DNA from: CG1-02-35-72 sp045046885
GTDB lineage: Bacteria; Bacteroidota; Bacteroidia; Flavobacteriales; Flavobacteriaceae
Direction: 5' to 3'
NCBI GenBank assembly: GCA_045046885.1
Contig: JASFYX010000012.1
Location: 1 to 46,373 of the forward strand
Length of the DNA stretch: 46,373 bases
Below are positions 31,452 to 39,674 of this stretch, piece by piece (positions within the stretch are counted from its first letter, which is position 1; each line of letters begins with the position of its first letter). The translations under genes and the position numbers were made by a program. Below the pieces are notes generated by a model. That model ran no database searches. It saw only the letters and a list, made by a program, of their open reading frames with translations, and was not told the DNA's origin.

Positions 31452-32592
31452 TTGTCTTTTCAAATCCTTGCTCTAAATCCTCAATTATATCTTCTACTTC
31501 TTCAATACCTGTAGAAAAACGTAACAAAGTATCGGTAATACCTTGTTCTTTTCTAGCTTCGGCACCAATCAAGGCATGTGAAGTAACAGCCGGCAATAAA
31601 ATAGTGGACTCTACTCCTGCCAAACTTAGCGAGGGTTTTATCATTTTTAGGGCTTTTTGAAATGCAACAGCATCTAGACTGTCATTGAGTTCAAAAGATA
31701 GCATCCCTCCAAAACCTTTCATTTGCACTTTGGCTATTGTATGGTTGGGATGCGATTCTAAACCAGGATAATAGACTTTTTTAACAGCCTTGTGTTTTTC
31801 TAAATATCGGGCAATTACCAGCGCATTTTCGTTGTGTTTAGCCACACGTAAACCGAGGGTCTTTATACTACGCTCTAGCAGATAGCACATAAAATCGCTC
31901 ATACTGCCTCCTAAATTTTTTCCTTTCTGAAAAACAGTATTTATATTCTCTTTTGTAGAAGCCACTGCTCCTGCACAAATATCACTATGACCCCCCAAAT
32001 ATTTGGTAGCCGAATGTAATACCACATCAACACCAAAATCAATGGGATTCTGATTGGCCGGCGATGCAAAAGTATTGTCAATCATACTTATTAAACTGTG
32101 TTTTTTAGCCAAATCGGCTACAGCCTTAATATCTGTTACGGTAAGTAACGGGTTTGAAGGTGTTTCTATATAAATAACCTTAGTGTTCGATTTAATTTCA
32201 CACTCAAAATCGGCTACAGCTACCCCTTTTGTAAAAGTGTATTCAATTCCGAATTTACCGAACTCTTCTACTACAAAATTAAAAGCACCGCCGTAAATTT
32301 CATTCTGAAAAACCACGTGATCTCCCTTTTGTAAAAAAGCCAATAAGGTGGTACTAATAGCCGCCATCCCCGAGGCAAAGGGCATACCGGCTTCGGCGTG
32401 CTCTAAAGCGGCAATTTTATTACCCAAAGCTTCTTGGTTGGGTGTGTTAAAATAGCGTGGGTATCTTTTAATATCTACATCCATAAAGGGATAAGAAGAC
32501 GCCATAAATATAGGCGATACAGCACCACCAAACTGGGTGTCGTGAATTTCGCCATCGTGTGTGCAAACAGTATTAAATCCTTTTGTATTCAT
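31441..32592 (-). CDS. Transsulfuration-family PLP enzyme (cystathionine gamma-synthase/lyase type)
   Basis: 383 residues of the Cys/Met metabolism PLP family. PLP lysine in VLHSATKYLGGHSD, N-terminal GAVSPIFMASSYPF and YPRYFNTPNQEALGNKIAALE, DNTFASPANQNPIDFG and the C-terminal PSLSLAGVESTILLPA-TSHA. Residues that separate synthase from lyase activity cannot be judged safely here, so the reaction (cystathionine formation, cysteine release or methionine cleavage) is left open. It starts three bases after the gpx-like gene, and bshB1 lies downstream. Confidence 0.88.
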   Translation of the reverse strand: MNTKGFNTVCTHDGEIHDTQFGGAVSPIFMASSYPFMDVDIKRYPRYFNTPNQEALGNKIAALEHAEAGMPFASGMAAISTTLLAFLQKGDHVVFQNEIYGGAFNFVVEEFGKFGIEYTFTKGVAVADFECEIKSNTKVIYIETPSNPLLTVTDIKAVADLAKKHSLISMIDNTFASPANQNPIDFGVDVVLHSATKYLGGHSDICAGAVASTKENINTVFQKGKNLGGSMSDFMCYLLERSIKTLGLRVAKHNENALVIARYLEKHKAVKKVYYPGLESHPNHTIAKVQMKGFGGMLSFELNDSLDAVAFQKALKMIKPSLSLAGVESTILLPAVTSHALIGAEARKEQGITDTLLRFSTGIEEVEDIIEDLEQGFEKTSTK

Positions 32593-32595
32593 ATT

Positions 32596-33186
32596 TTAAT
32601 TATTTTCAATCCATTTTACAATAGCTTCATCGGTTGGTAGCACCTTTGAGCGATACATATTGACCAAATGACCCTTTTCGTCAATCAAATATTTCTGAAA
32701 ATTCCAAGCAACTTCAGAGTCTTTAAAACCATTTTTAGAAGCTTGTGTTAAAAATTTATAAACCGGATTCATATCGACTCCTTTTACAGAAGTCTTTGTC
32801 ATCATAGGAAAGCTTACACCAAAATTTTGTTCACAGAATTCGGCTATTTCGGTATCTGTGCCGGGTTCTTGTTTGCCAAAATTATTGGCAGGAAATCCAA
32901 CAATTACAAATCCTTTATCTTTATAGGTATTATAAAGTTTTTCTAAGTCTTTATATTGAGGCGTATAACCACATTTTGAAGCTGTATTTACCACCATTAC
33001 TTTTTTACCTTTAAGGGATGAAAAATCGAAATCCTTCCCGTAAAGGTCTGTCATTTTAAATTGATAGATATCCTCAGTTTTCATAGCTGTTCTCTCTTTT
33101 TTTTGGACTTTAATTTCTTTACTTTTTGTCGTCTGCTTGCACGCACTTAACAGAACAAGGACGGTTAATAAAAATACTTTTTTCAT
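32596..33186 (-). CDS. Lipoprotein glutathione-peroxidase-like thiol peroxidase
   Basis: 196 residues from the ATG at 33186. An upstream in-frame ATG (33312) would add 42 unlikely residues and bury the signal peptide. The signal ends in a lipobox LLSAC (C16), so it is anchored in the membrane as a lipoprotein. Peroxidatic C72 in NTASKCGYTPQY, Q106 in FPANNFGKQEP and W161 in VAWNFQKY form the active site, with cysteine in place of selenocysteine. C118 (EFCEQNFGVSFP) is a likely resolving cysteine, pointing to thioredoxin rather than glutathione as donor. Its 5' region contains the 30-base repeat also found after the efflux operon. Confidence 0.92.
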   Translation of the reverse strand: MKKVFLLTVLVLLSACKQTTKSKEIKVQKKERTAMKTEDIYQFKMTDLYGKDFDFSSLKGKKVMVVNTASKCGYTPQYKDLEKLYNTYKDKGFVIVGFPANNFGKQEPGTDTEIAEFCEQNFGVSFPMMTKTSVKGVDMNPVYKFLTQASKNGFKDSEVAWNFQKYLIDEKGHLVNMYRSKVLPTDEAIVKWIENN

Positions 33187-33191
33187 AATTA

Positions 33192-33221
33192 TTTTTTTAG
33201 TTGTGGCTAAGGTATTAAAAA
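33192..33221 (+). repeat. 30-base direct repeat, copy 1 (gpx 5' leader)
   Basis: Core TTTTAGTTGTGGCTAAGG, perfectly repeated over 30 bases at 39506-39535 in the same orientation, including the T- and A-runs at its ends. It contains a TTAG-N6-CTAA dyad. It lies 6-35 bases before the gpx-like start codon and on one side of the MarR/efflux operon. Confidence 0.85.
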
Positions 33222-33301
33222 CGGAGAAACCTAAGACTATATTTAAATAAAACTGAATCTTTAAATTTAAAATAATCATTTTATTTATCAAATAATTAAC
33301 A

Positions 33302-33319
33302 TAGTTGCACATACAACTA
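33302..33319. promoter_or_regulatory. Putative MarR operator 1
   Basis: TAGTTG-CACATA-CAACTA, an 18-base dyad located just before a -7 element TATTTTTG (33335-33342) of marR and between it and the divergent gpx-like gene. The same half-sites recur at 33820-33833. Confidence 0.65.
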
Positions 33320-33360
33320 ATTAAAAATATTTTCTATTTTTGAACCTAAAATAAAAAACC

Positions 33361-33822
33361 ATGCCACTTAAGAATGAAATTTCTGATTTTAATGAAACAT
33401 TAGCTCCTTGGATTGGAAAAACTTTTAAGCTGATGAATATTTATATCGCTCAAGTATTTTTAAAAAATAATTTTCAAATAACCCAAGAACAATGGTTTGT
33501 ATTAAAAGTTTTAAACGAAGGAAATAATGGTTTTATTCAAAACGACTTAGCCTGCGCAACCAATAGAAATAAAGCTACTTTAACCAGAGTAATTGATGTT
33601 ATGGAAAAGCATAACCTAGTTGTTAGAATACCTTCTAAAGAAGATGCACGTAAAAAATTAATCTATGCCACTAAAACTGGCGAAAATCTTTTTCTACAAA
33701 TGAAGCCTTTAATGTTATCTAGTCTTCAAGTTATTCAAAAAAACATAAGCGAAGAAGAGAAAAATAACTTTATAAATGTGATGAAAAAGATACAAACAAA
33801 TTTAAAAAATAGCAACAACTAG
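33361..33822 (+). CDS. MarR-family transcriptional regulator
   Basis: 153 residues, winged-helix dimeric regulator. Recognition region NDLACATNRNKATLTRVIDVMEKHNLVVR (about 61-89) and wing IPSKEDARKKLIYATKTG. Flanking helices form the dimer interface. It is the first gene of an RND efflux operon, 26 bases before the adaptor gene. Dyads TAGTTG-N6-CAACTA before it and TAGTTG-CG-CAACTA at its 3' end are probable binding sites, implying autoregulation and control of the pump. The ligand is unknown. Confidence 0.92.
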   Translation: MPLKNEISDFNETLAPWIGKTFKLMNIYIAQVFLKNNFQITQEQWFVLKVLNEGNNGFIQNDLACATNRNKATLTRVIDVMEKHNLVVRIPSKEDARKKLIYATKTGENLFLQMKPLMLSSLQVIQKNISEEEKNNFINVMKKIQTNLKNSNN

Positions 33823-33833
33823 TTGCGCAACTA
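33820..33833. promoter_or_regulatory. Putative MarR operator 2
   Basis: Perfect 14-base palindrome TAGTTGCGCAACTA, overlapping the marR stop codon and 15 bases before the adaptor ATG at 33849. A weak -7-like TAATTTTA follows at 33836-33843. It fits a second, internal control point. Confidence 0.65.
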
Positions 33834-33848
33834 ACTAATTTTAGCACA

Positions 33849-34970
33849 ATGAGAAAAATAATATCTATCGCTTTAGCAATTGTTCTTTTAGCAAGCTCAA
33901 TAATCTTAGCCAAATATTTAATTGACAATAAGAAAAAGACAAAACCAAAAACCGAAAAAATCATAAAAACAGTTTATACACAAATTATAAAAAACAAAAC
34001 AATACCTCTGGTTATTACTGCCAATGGTAATTTAGTTGCCAAAAATAAAATTGAACTTTATGCAGAAGTTCAAGGTGTTTTAGAACGTATAAATAAAGAA
34101 TTTAAACAAGGTACTTCCTTTAATAAGGGTGAAACACTTATTAAAATTAATAGCGATGAGTTCTATGCCAATTTACAAGCGCAAAAAAGTAACTTGTTTA
34201 ACGCTATTATGGCTGTTATGCCCGATATCAGATTAGATTACCCATCAGAATACAGTAAATGGCAAGCTTATCTAAAAAATTTTGATAACAGTAAATCGAC
34301 TCCAAAATTACCCCAAGAAGCTTCAGAAAAAGAACGTTTTTTTATCTCTGGACATGGTATAAACACAAGTTATTATAACGTAAAGAATCTAGAAGTTAAA
34401 TTAAATAAATACAATTTACGTGCTCCTTTTAATGGTGTTTTAACTGAGTCTTTGGTAAACCCAGGCACATTAATCCGTCAAGGACAAAAACTAGGCGAAT
34501 TTATAGACCCTTCTGTTTATGAAATAGCTGTTTCTGTAAAATCTGAATTCAGAGATTTACTACGCGTCGGAAAAGAAGTTAAACTATTTAACTTAGAAAA
34601 AACCAAAACTTGGACCGGTAAAGTTATCAGAATCAATGGCAAAGTTGATGCCACTACACAGACAATTAAAGCCTTTATACAAGTTAAAGGAAAAGATTTA
34701 AAAGAAGGACAATATGTAGAAGTTGCGATACAAGCTAAATCTGAAGAAAATGCGTTTGAAGTAGCCAGAAATCTCTTGGTAGATAATTCTAAACTGTACA
34801 CTGTTAAAAATTCTATTTTAATGTTGGTAAGTATCACTCCTGTTTTTGAGAACAAAAATAGCGTTATTGTAAAAGGCTTGCCAAATGGCACAATACTCTT
34901 GTCTAAACCTGTTCCTAATGCTCACGTAGGCATGCTTGTTAAACTAGCCACTCAAAACAAAAAACAGTAA
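33849..34970 (+). CDS. RND efflux periplasmic adaptor (membrane fusion protein)
   Basis: 373 residues. N-terminal membrane anchor (IISIALAIVLLASSIILAKYL, 4-24), barrel-sandwich/lipoyl halves AKNKIELYAEVQGVLERINKEFKQG and LRAPFNGVLTESLVNPGTLIRQGQKLGEF, then beta-barrel and membrane-proximal domains. The helical hairpin between the lipoyl halves is short (about 90 residues). It bridges the inner-membrane pump and the TolC-like channel encoded next. Its stop overlaps the pump's start by one base (TAATG). Confidence 0.92.
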   Translation: MRKIISIALAIVLLASSIILAKYLIDNKKKTKPKTEKIIKTVYTQIIKNKTIPLVITANGNLVAKNKIELYAEVQGVLERINKEFKQGTSFNKGETLIKINSDEFYANLQAQKSNLFNAIMAVMPDIRLDYPSEYSKWQAYLKNFDNSKSTPKLPQEASEKERFFISGHGINTSYYNVKNLEVKLNKYNLRAPFNGVLTESLVNPGTLIRQGQKLGEFIDPSVYEIAVSVKSEFRDLLRVGKEVKLFNLEKTKTWTGKVIRINGKVDATTQTIKAFIQVKGKDLKEGQYVEVAIQAKSEENAFEVARNLLVDNSKLYTVKNSILMLVSITPVFENKNSVIVKGLPNGTILLSKPVPNAHVGMLVKLATQNKKQ

Positions 34971-37900
34971 TGAGAAAAATAATATCGTATTTTATAAAAT
35001 TTCCTGTTGCGGTTAACATCTTTATTCTGGCATTTATTGGCTTTGGTTTAGCAGGCGCTTTATCTATGAAATCTTCCTATTTTCCGTTAACGGATTCTCA
35101 AAAAATAGCCATAAATCTAAATTACCCGGGAGCTTCTCCAGAAGAAATGGAAGAAGGTATCGTCCTTAAAATTGAAGATAATTTAAAAGGAATTGTGGGT
35201 ATAGATAGAGTTACGTCGGTTTCTAGGGAAAATGCTGCTACTATTAATATTGAAACTTTAAAAGGTAAAAATATTGATGTGGTTTTAGCCGATGTTAAAA
35301 ACGCTGTAGATCGTGTGCCTTCATTTCCTTCTGGGATGGAACCTCCTATTATAGCCAAAATCGAAACCATGAGACCAACCATTAGTTTTTCAATTAGTGG
35401 TGAAGACATTCCGTTGGCAACATTAAAACAATACGCCAGAGTAGTAGAAAACGATTTGCGGAGTGTAGATGGCATTTCTCAGGTTATCTTATCTGGCTTT
35501 CCCGCTCAAGAAATAGAAATTGCGGTACGTGAAAATGATTTACGCGCCTACAAACTCTCTTTTACTGAGGTTGCCAATGCAGTGAGTAAAACCAACTTAT
35601 TGATTTCTGGAGGTAATATTAAAACCAAAGATGAAGACTACCTTATAAGAGCTCGGAATAGAAATTATTATGGTTCTGAACTATTAAATTTAGTGGTAAA
35701 AGCAGAGGCTTCTGGTAATATAATTAGGTTAAAAGACATTGCAGATGTAAAAGATACTTGGTCTGAAAATCCTGACAGAATTTACCTTGACGGGAAAAAA
35801 TCAATCAGTATCACTGTTAACAATACCAATAACGAAGATTTATTATCTACAGCCGACAAGGTTAAAGAATACATCAAAAAATTTAATCAACAACATGACA
35901 ATGTTCATATAACTATTTCTAGCGATAATTCTATCACACTAAATCAACGTACAAAATTATTACTCAGAAATGCAGCAATGGGTGTTCTATTGGTGTTATT
36001 TTTCTTGGCTTTATTTTTAAATATTCGCTTGGCATTTTGGGTTGCTTTTGGTATTCCAATCGCCTTTTTCGGGATGTTTATTTTTGCAGCCAATTTAGGT
36101 ATTACCATAAATGTATTGTCTTTATTTGGTATGATAATCGTTATTGGTATTTTGGTTGATGATGGTATTGTTATTGGCGAGAATATTTACCATCATTTCG
36201 AAAAAGGGAAATCGCCCATTAGGGCTGCTATAGATGGCACATTAGAAGTTATTCCGCCCATTGTGTCAGCAGTTTTAACCACTATTATAGCTTTTTCTAC
36301 CTTCTTCTTTTTAGATGGCAGAATAGGTAATTTCTTTGGCGAAGTATCAATAATAGTTATCCTGACATTAACCGTGTCGTTAATTGAAGCCATTATAATT
36401 TTACCTGCACACATTGCGCATTCTAAAGCTTTAGAACGTAAAACAAAAAAGAGAAACAAAATAAACACCTTCTTTTTTAATGTCAATCAAAAAGCAGAAA
36501 AAGTATTATTTTATGTAAGAGACAATTGGTTTGCACCTTATTTAAAATTCTTTTTAAAACACAAATTGTTAGGCTTTGCAATACCTATAGCCTTATTGAT
36601 ACTTAGTATTGGAGGATTAAAAGGCGGTTTGGTAAAGACGTCTTTCTTCCCTCGAATTGCGAGCGATAGAGTTGTTATAAATTTAAAAATGCCCCAAGGC
36701 ACCAATGAGTCTATAACCGATTCAATTATCTCAACTATAGAGAAAAAGGTTCAACTAGTCAATAAAGATTACACTAAAAAACAAACAGGTAATATCTCTG
36801 TTGTAGAAAATATCATCAAACGCATAGGCCCTGGCACATCAAACGCCAGTTTGACCGTTAATTTATTACCCGGTGAAGCACGCAATTTTTCATCGCCAGA
36901 AATTACAAATACCATTCGCAAAAGCGTAGGTATTGTAAATGGTGTAGAAAGTTTAACTTTTGGGTCGGGAGGTAATTTCGGAGGTAGCCCTGTAGCCGTT
37001 TCTTTATTGAGTAATAATATTACTGAACTCAAAGCTGCAAAAATTGAATTAAAAGATATTCTAAGTAAAAACCCGCTTTTAAAAGATATTGCCGATAATG
37101 ACCCTGCAGGCATTAAAGAGATTCAAATAAAACTGAAAGACAACGCTTATTTACTAGGTTTGAATCTACAAACTGTTATGAATCAGATTCGTTCTGGCTT
37201 CTTTGGCTTGCAAATACAACGTTTTCAACGTGGGCAAGACGAAATAAAAGTTTGGGTGCGCTACAAAAAAGAAGACCGATCGTCTATCAAAAATTTGAAT
37301 GATATGTGGATTACCACACCAACAAACGAAAGTGTGCCCTTTTCTGAGATTGCCACATATATAATTCAAAGAGGTGATGTTGTTATCAATCATTTGAGTA
37401 GTAAACGCGAAATCCAAATAACTGCAGATTTAATCTCAAAAAGCGAAACAGCTACTGATATTCTAGAAGATCTAAAAACAAACTTAGTTCCCAAAATTGT
37501 ATCAAAATACCCAACAGTTTCGGCTTCTTACGAAGGCCAAAACAGAGAGGCACAAAAAACAATTAAATCTGGCAAAACAGTTGGTATTATCATCTTGGCA
37601 CTTATCTATATTGTTATTGCTTTTACATTTAGGTCTTATGAGCAGCCCATTCTCTTATTATTAATGATTCCTTTCAGCTTAATTGGCGTTATTTGGGGGC
37701 ATTGGATTCACGGTTTCCCGATAAATATATTGTCGTGGTTAGGTATTATTGCCCTTGTGGGGATTATGGTAAACGACGGTCTTGTTCTTATAGAAAAATT
37801 TAACGGCTACTTAAAAGAAGGTTTAAAATACGACGAGGCTCTAATACAAGCCGCCATATCAAGATTTAGGGCTATTATTCTAACATCTCTAACTACAATT

Positions 37901-38149
37901 GCGGGTCTAGCGCCATTACTGATGGAAAAAAGCAGACAAGCTCAGTTTTTAAAACCAATGGCTGTATCTATTTCTTATGGTATAGGCATTGCTACCATTT
38001 TAACATTAGTAATGTTACCCTTACTCCTATCAGTTTCTAACTCCATAAAAGTATTTATAAAATGGTATATAACAGGAAAAGAGGTAACTAAAGAAGAAGT
38101 AGAACGTGCTATTATCGAATTAAAAAGTGAAGAAAATGAGACAAATTAA
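34970..38149 (+). CDS. RND-family efflux pump, inner-membrane subunit
   Basis: 1059 residues, twelve-helix AcrB-like architecture with two large periplasmic loops. N-terminal helix and LNYPGASPEEMEEGIVLKIEDNL (first porter domain). TM4 has GILVDDGIVIGENIYHH with both proton-relay aspartates. In TM10 the position of AcrB's lysine reads GIMVNDGLVLIEKF, so Asn-Asp replaces Lys-Asn. The second half begins near 535. Substrate cannot be predicted; the MarR regulator suggests small toxic organics. Confidence 0.93.
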   Translation: MRKIISYFIKFPVAVNIFILAFIGFGLAGALSMKSSYFPLTDSQKIAINLNYPGASPEEMEEGIVLKIEDNLKGIVGIDRVTSVSRENAATINIETLKGKNIDVVLADVKNAVDRVPSFPSGMEPPIIAKIETMRPTISFSISGEDIPLATLKQYARVVENDLRSVDGISQVILSGFPAQEIEIAVRENDLRAYKLSFTEVANAVSKTNLLISGGNIKTKDEDYLIRARNRNYYGSELLNLVVKAEASGNIIRLKDIADVKDTWSENPDRIYLDGKKSISITVNNTNNEDLLSTADKVKEYIKKFNQQHDNVHITISSDNSITLNQRTKLLLRNAAMGVLLVLFFLALFLNIRLAFWVAFGIPIAFFGMFIFAANLGITINVLSLFGMIIVIGILVDDGIVIGENIYHHFEKGKSPIRAAIDGTLEVIPPIVSAVLTTIIAFSTFFFLDGRIGNFFGEVSIIVILTLTVSLIEAIIILPAHIAHSKALERKTKKRNKINTFFFNVNQKAEKVLFYVRDNWFAPYLKFFLKHKLLGFAIPIALLILSIGGLKGGLVKTSFFPRIASDRVVINLKMPQGTNESITDSIISTIEKKVQLVNKDYTKKQTGNISVVENIIKRIGPGTSNASLTVNLLPGEARNFSSPEITNTIRKSVGIVNGVESLTFGSGGNFGGSPVAVSLLSNNITELKAAKIELKDILSKNPLLKDIADNDPAGIKEIQIKLKDNAYLLGLNLQTVMNQIRSGFFGLQIQRFQRGQDEIKVWVRYKKEDRSSIKNLNDMWITTPTNESVPFSEIATYIIQRGDVVINHLSSKREIQITADLISKSETATDILEDLKTNLVPKIVSKYPTVSASYEGQNREAQKTIKSGKTVGIIILALIYIVIAFTFRSYEQPILLLLMIPFSLIGVIWGHWIHGFPINILSWLGIIALVGIMVNDGLVLIEKFNGYLKEGLKYDEALIQAAISRFRAIILTSLTTIAGLAPLLMEKSRQAQFLKPMAVSISYGIGIATILTLVMLPLLLSVSNSIKVFIKWYITGKEVTKEEVERAIIELKSEENETN

Positions 38150-39452
38150 CATAACAATACTGCTATTAATTTTTGGCCTTAATTCTGGTTTTACACAAGA
38201 AAAACTAACAAAAGACCAAGCTGTAAAAATAGTTCTAGAAAATAATTACGGTATTAAAATAGCCAATAACAACCTTAAAATTGCCAAAAACAATAAAAGT
38301 GTGTTGAATTCTGGTTACCTCCCTACTTTAACAGGGAATGCAGGTGCTACCTACAATACAGACGATACAGAAGCTGTATTTTTAAATGGAGATTTAACAA
38401 ATTTAAAGAATGCCAAAAGCAGTAGATATAATGCTTCAGTAAGTTTAAACTACACATTATTTGACGGTTTAGGAAGGCTCTACAATTACAAACAATTAAA
38501 AGAGCAATATAACTTATCAGAATTACAAGCTAGAGAAACCATAGAAAAAACATTGTTGCAGTTATTCACAGTCTATTATAATGTGGCGGAACTTTCAGAA
38601 AACGTAGCCCTGTTAAAACAAAGCTTAAAAATTTCTAAAAACCGCCTCAAGAGAGCTCAATACCAATTCGATTTTGGCCAAAACACAAAGCTATCCGTTT
38701 TAAACGCAGAAGTAGATGTAAATAACGACAGTATTGCTTTGTTAAATACAAAACAAATCTTGCTAAATGCCAAACGCGATTTATATGTTGTTTTGGGTAA
38801 AAAAGAAGTCCCCAATTTTTCGGTTGATACCAACATTATTTTTAATCTCACCGAAAACAAACAAAAGCTTTTCGAACAGGTTAAAACAAAAAATGTAAAC
38901 CTACTTCAAAACGAAAAAAATATTAAAGTGAGTGACTTTCAACTTAAAGCGAATAGGTCGGGCTATTTACCTACCATAGGTTTAACAAGTACTTATGGCT
39001 GGTCTAAAAACAATAACAACTCCTCTTCATTTTTATTAGAATCCACTAACACAGGTATTTCTACAGGTTTTAGTTTACGATGGGATTTATTTAATAGTGG
39101 TCGTACAAGAACACAAATTAAAAATGCCAAGATAAATTACGAAACACAGCAATTCTCAAAACAACAAATAGAACTGCAAATAACGCGAGATTTCAACAAC
39201 GCTTGGGAAGATTACAAAACCAAATTATTTGTATTGCAAACGCAACAAAAAAATGTAGAAACCAATAAACGTAATTTCGCCAGAACAAAAGATCAGTTTG
39301 ATTTAGGGCAAATTACTTCTATAGAATTTAGACAAGCACAAGTAAACCTTTTAAATGCGCAGTCTAATTTAAACAAAGCTAAGTACGATGCAAAAAATGC
39401 AGAATTAAATCTGTTACAACTTTCTGGTGGACTACTCAATTCTAAATTTTAA
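38136..39452 (+). CDS. TolC-family outer-membrane channel
   Basis: 438 residues from ATG 38136 (MRQINITILLLIFGLNSGFTQ gives a clean signal peptide); an ATG at 38127 would add three residues. Either start overlaps the pump gene. The duplicated TolC fold is visible: LTKDQAVKIVLENNYGIKIANNNLKIAKNN and LFDGLGRLYNYKQLKEQYN in the first half, WDLFNSGRTRTQIKNAKINYETQ and FDLGQITSIEFRQAQVNLLNAQSNLNKAKYDA in the second. It completes the tripartite pump. Confidence 0.93.
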   Translation: MRQINITILLLIFGLNSGFTQEKLTKDQAVKIVLENNYGIKIANNNLKIAKNNKSVLNSGYLPTLTGNAGATYNTDDTEAVFLNGDLTNLKNAKSSRYNASVSLNYTLFDGLGRLYNYKQLKEQYNLSELQARETIEKTLLQLFTVYYNVAELSENVALLKQSLKISKNRLKRAQYQFDFGQNTKLSVLNAEVDVNNDSIALLNTKQILLNAKRDLYVVLGKKEVPNFSVDTNIIFNLTENKQKLFEQVKTKNVNLLQNEKNIKVSDFQLKANRSGYLPTIGLTSTYGWSKNNNNSSSFLLESTNTGISTGFSLRWDLFNSGRTRTQIKNAKINYETQQFSKQQIELQITRDFNNAWEDYKTKLFVLQTQQKNVETNKRNFARTKDQFDLGQITSIEFRQAQVNLLNAQSNLNKAKYDAKNAELNLLQLSGGLLNSKF

Positions 39453-39470
39453 TTCACATAATATTCTACT

Positions 39471-39501
39471 AAAAAAAGGCACTTAATAAGTGCCTTTTTT
39501 T
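39471..39501 (+). terminator. Terminator of the efflux operon
   Basis: Stem GGCACTT / AAGTGCC extended by seven A-T pairs, three-base loop AAT, followed by T7. It begins 18 bases after the channel gene's stop. Confidence 0.88.
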
Positions 39502-39505
39502 ATGT

Positions 39506-39535
39506 TTTTTTTAGTTGTGGCTAAGGTATTAAAAA
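39506..39535 (+). repeat. 30-base direct repeat, copy 2 (after the efflux operon)
   Basis: Identical to 33192-33221, same strand, immediately beyond the efflux terminator and 140 bases before the ppdK start. Flanking bases outside the 30 do not match. Confidence 0.85.
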
Positions 39536-39674
39536 GCATGATATAATTTGTTAATGCTACTTTAATTACTTTGTTGAAAAAAACTTAATAATTATGATAA
39601 AAATCACACTAGCAACACTTAATACTAATTATATTTGTTTTCTTATATAAAAAATATTTTAAATATAATTAGAA

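Noticed and set aside
33187..33312. Longer N-terminus for the gpx-like protein
   Set aside because: It would place 42 residues before a clear lipoprotein signal peptide and cover the repeat and regulatory region.
33192..39535. The 30-base repeat as a CRISPR repeat or dif site
   Set aside because: Only two copies 6.3 kb apart, no cas genes, and the sequence does not resemble a XerCD dif site.
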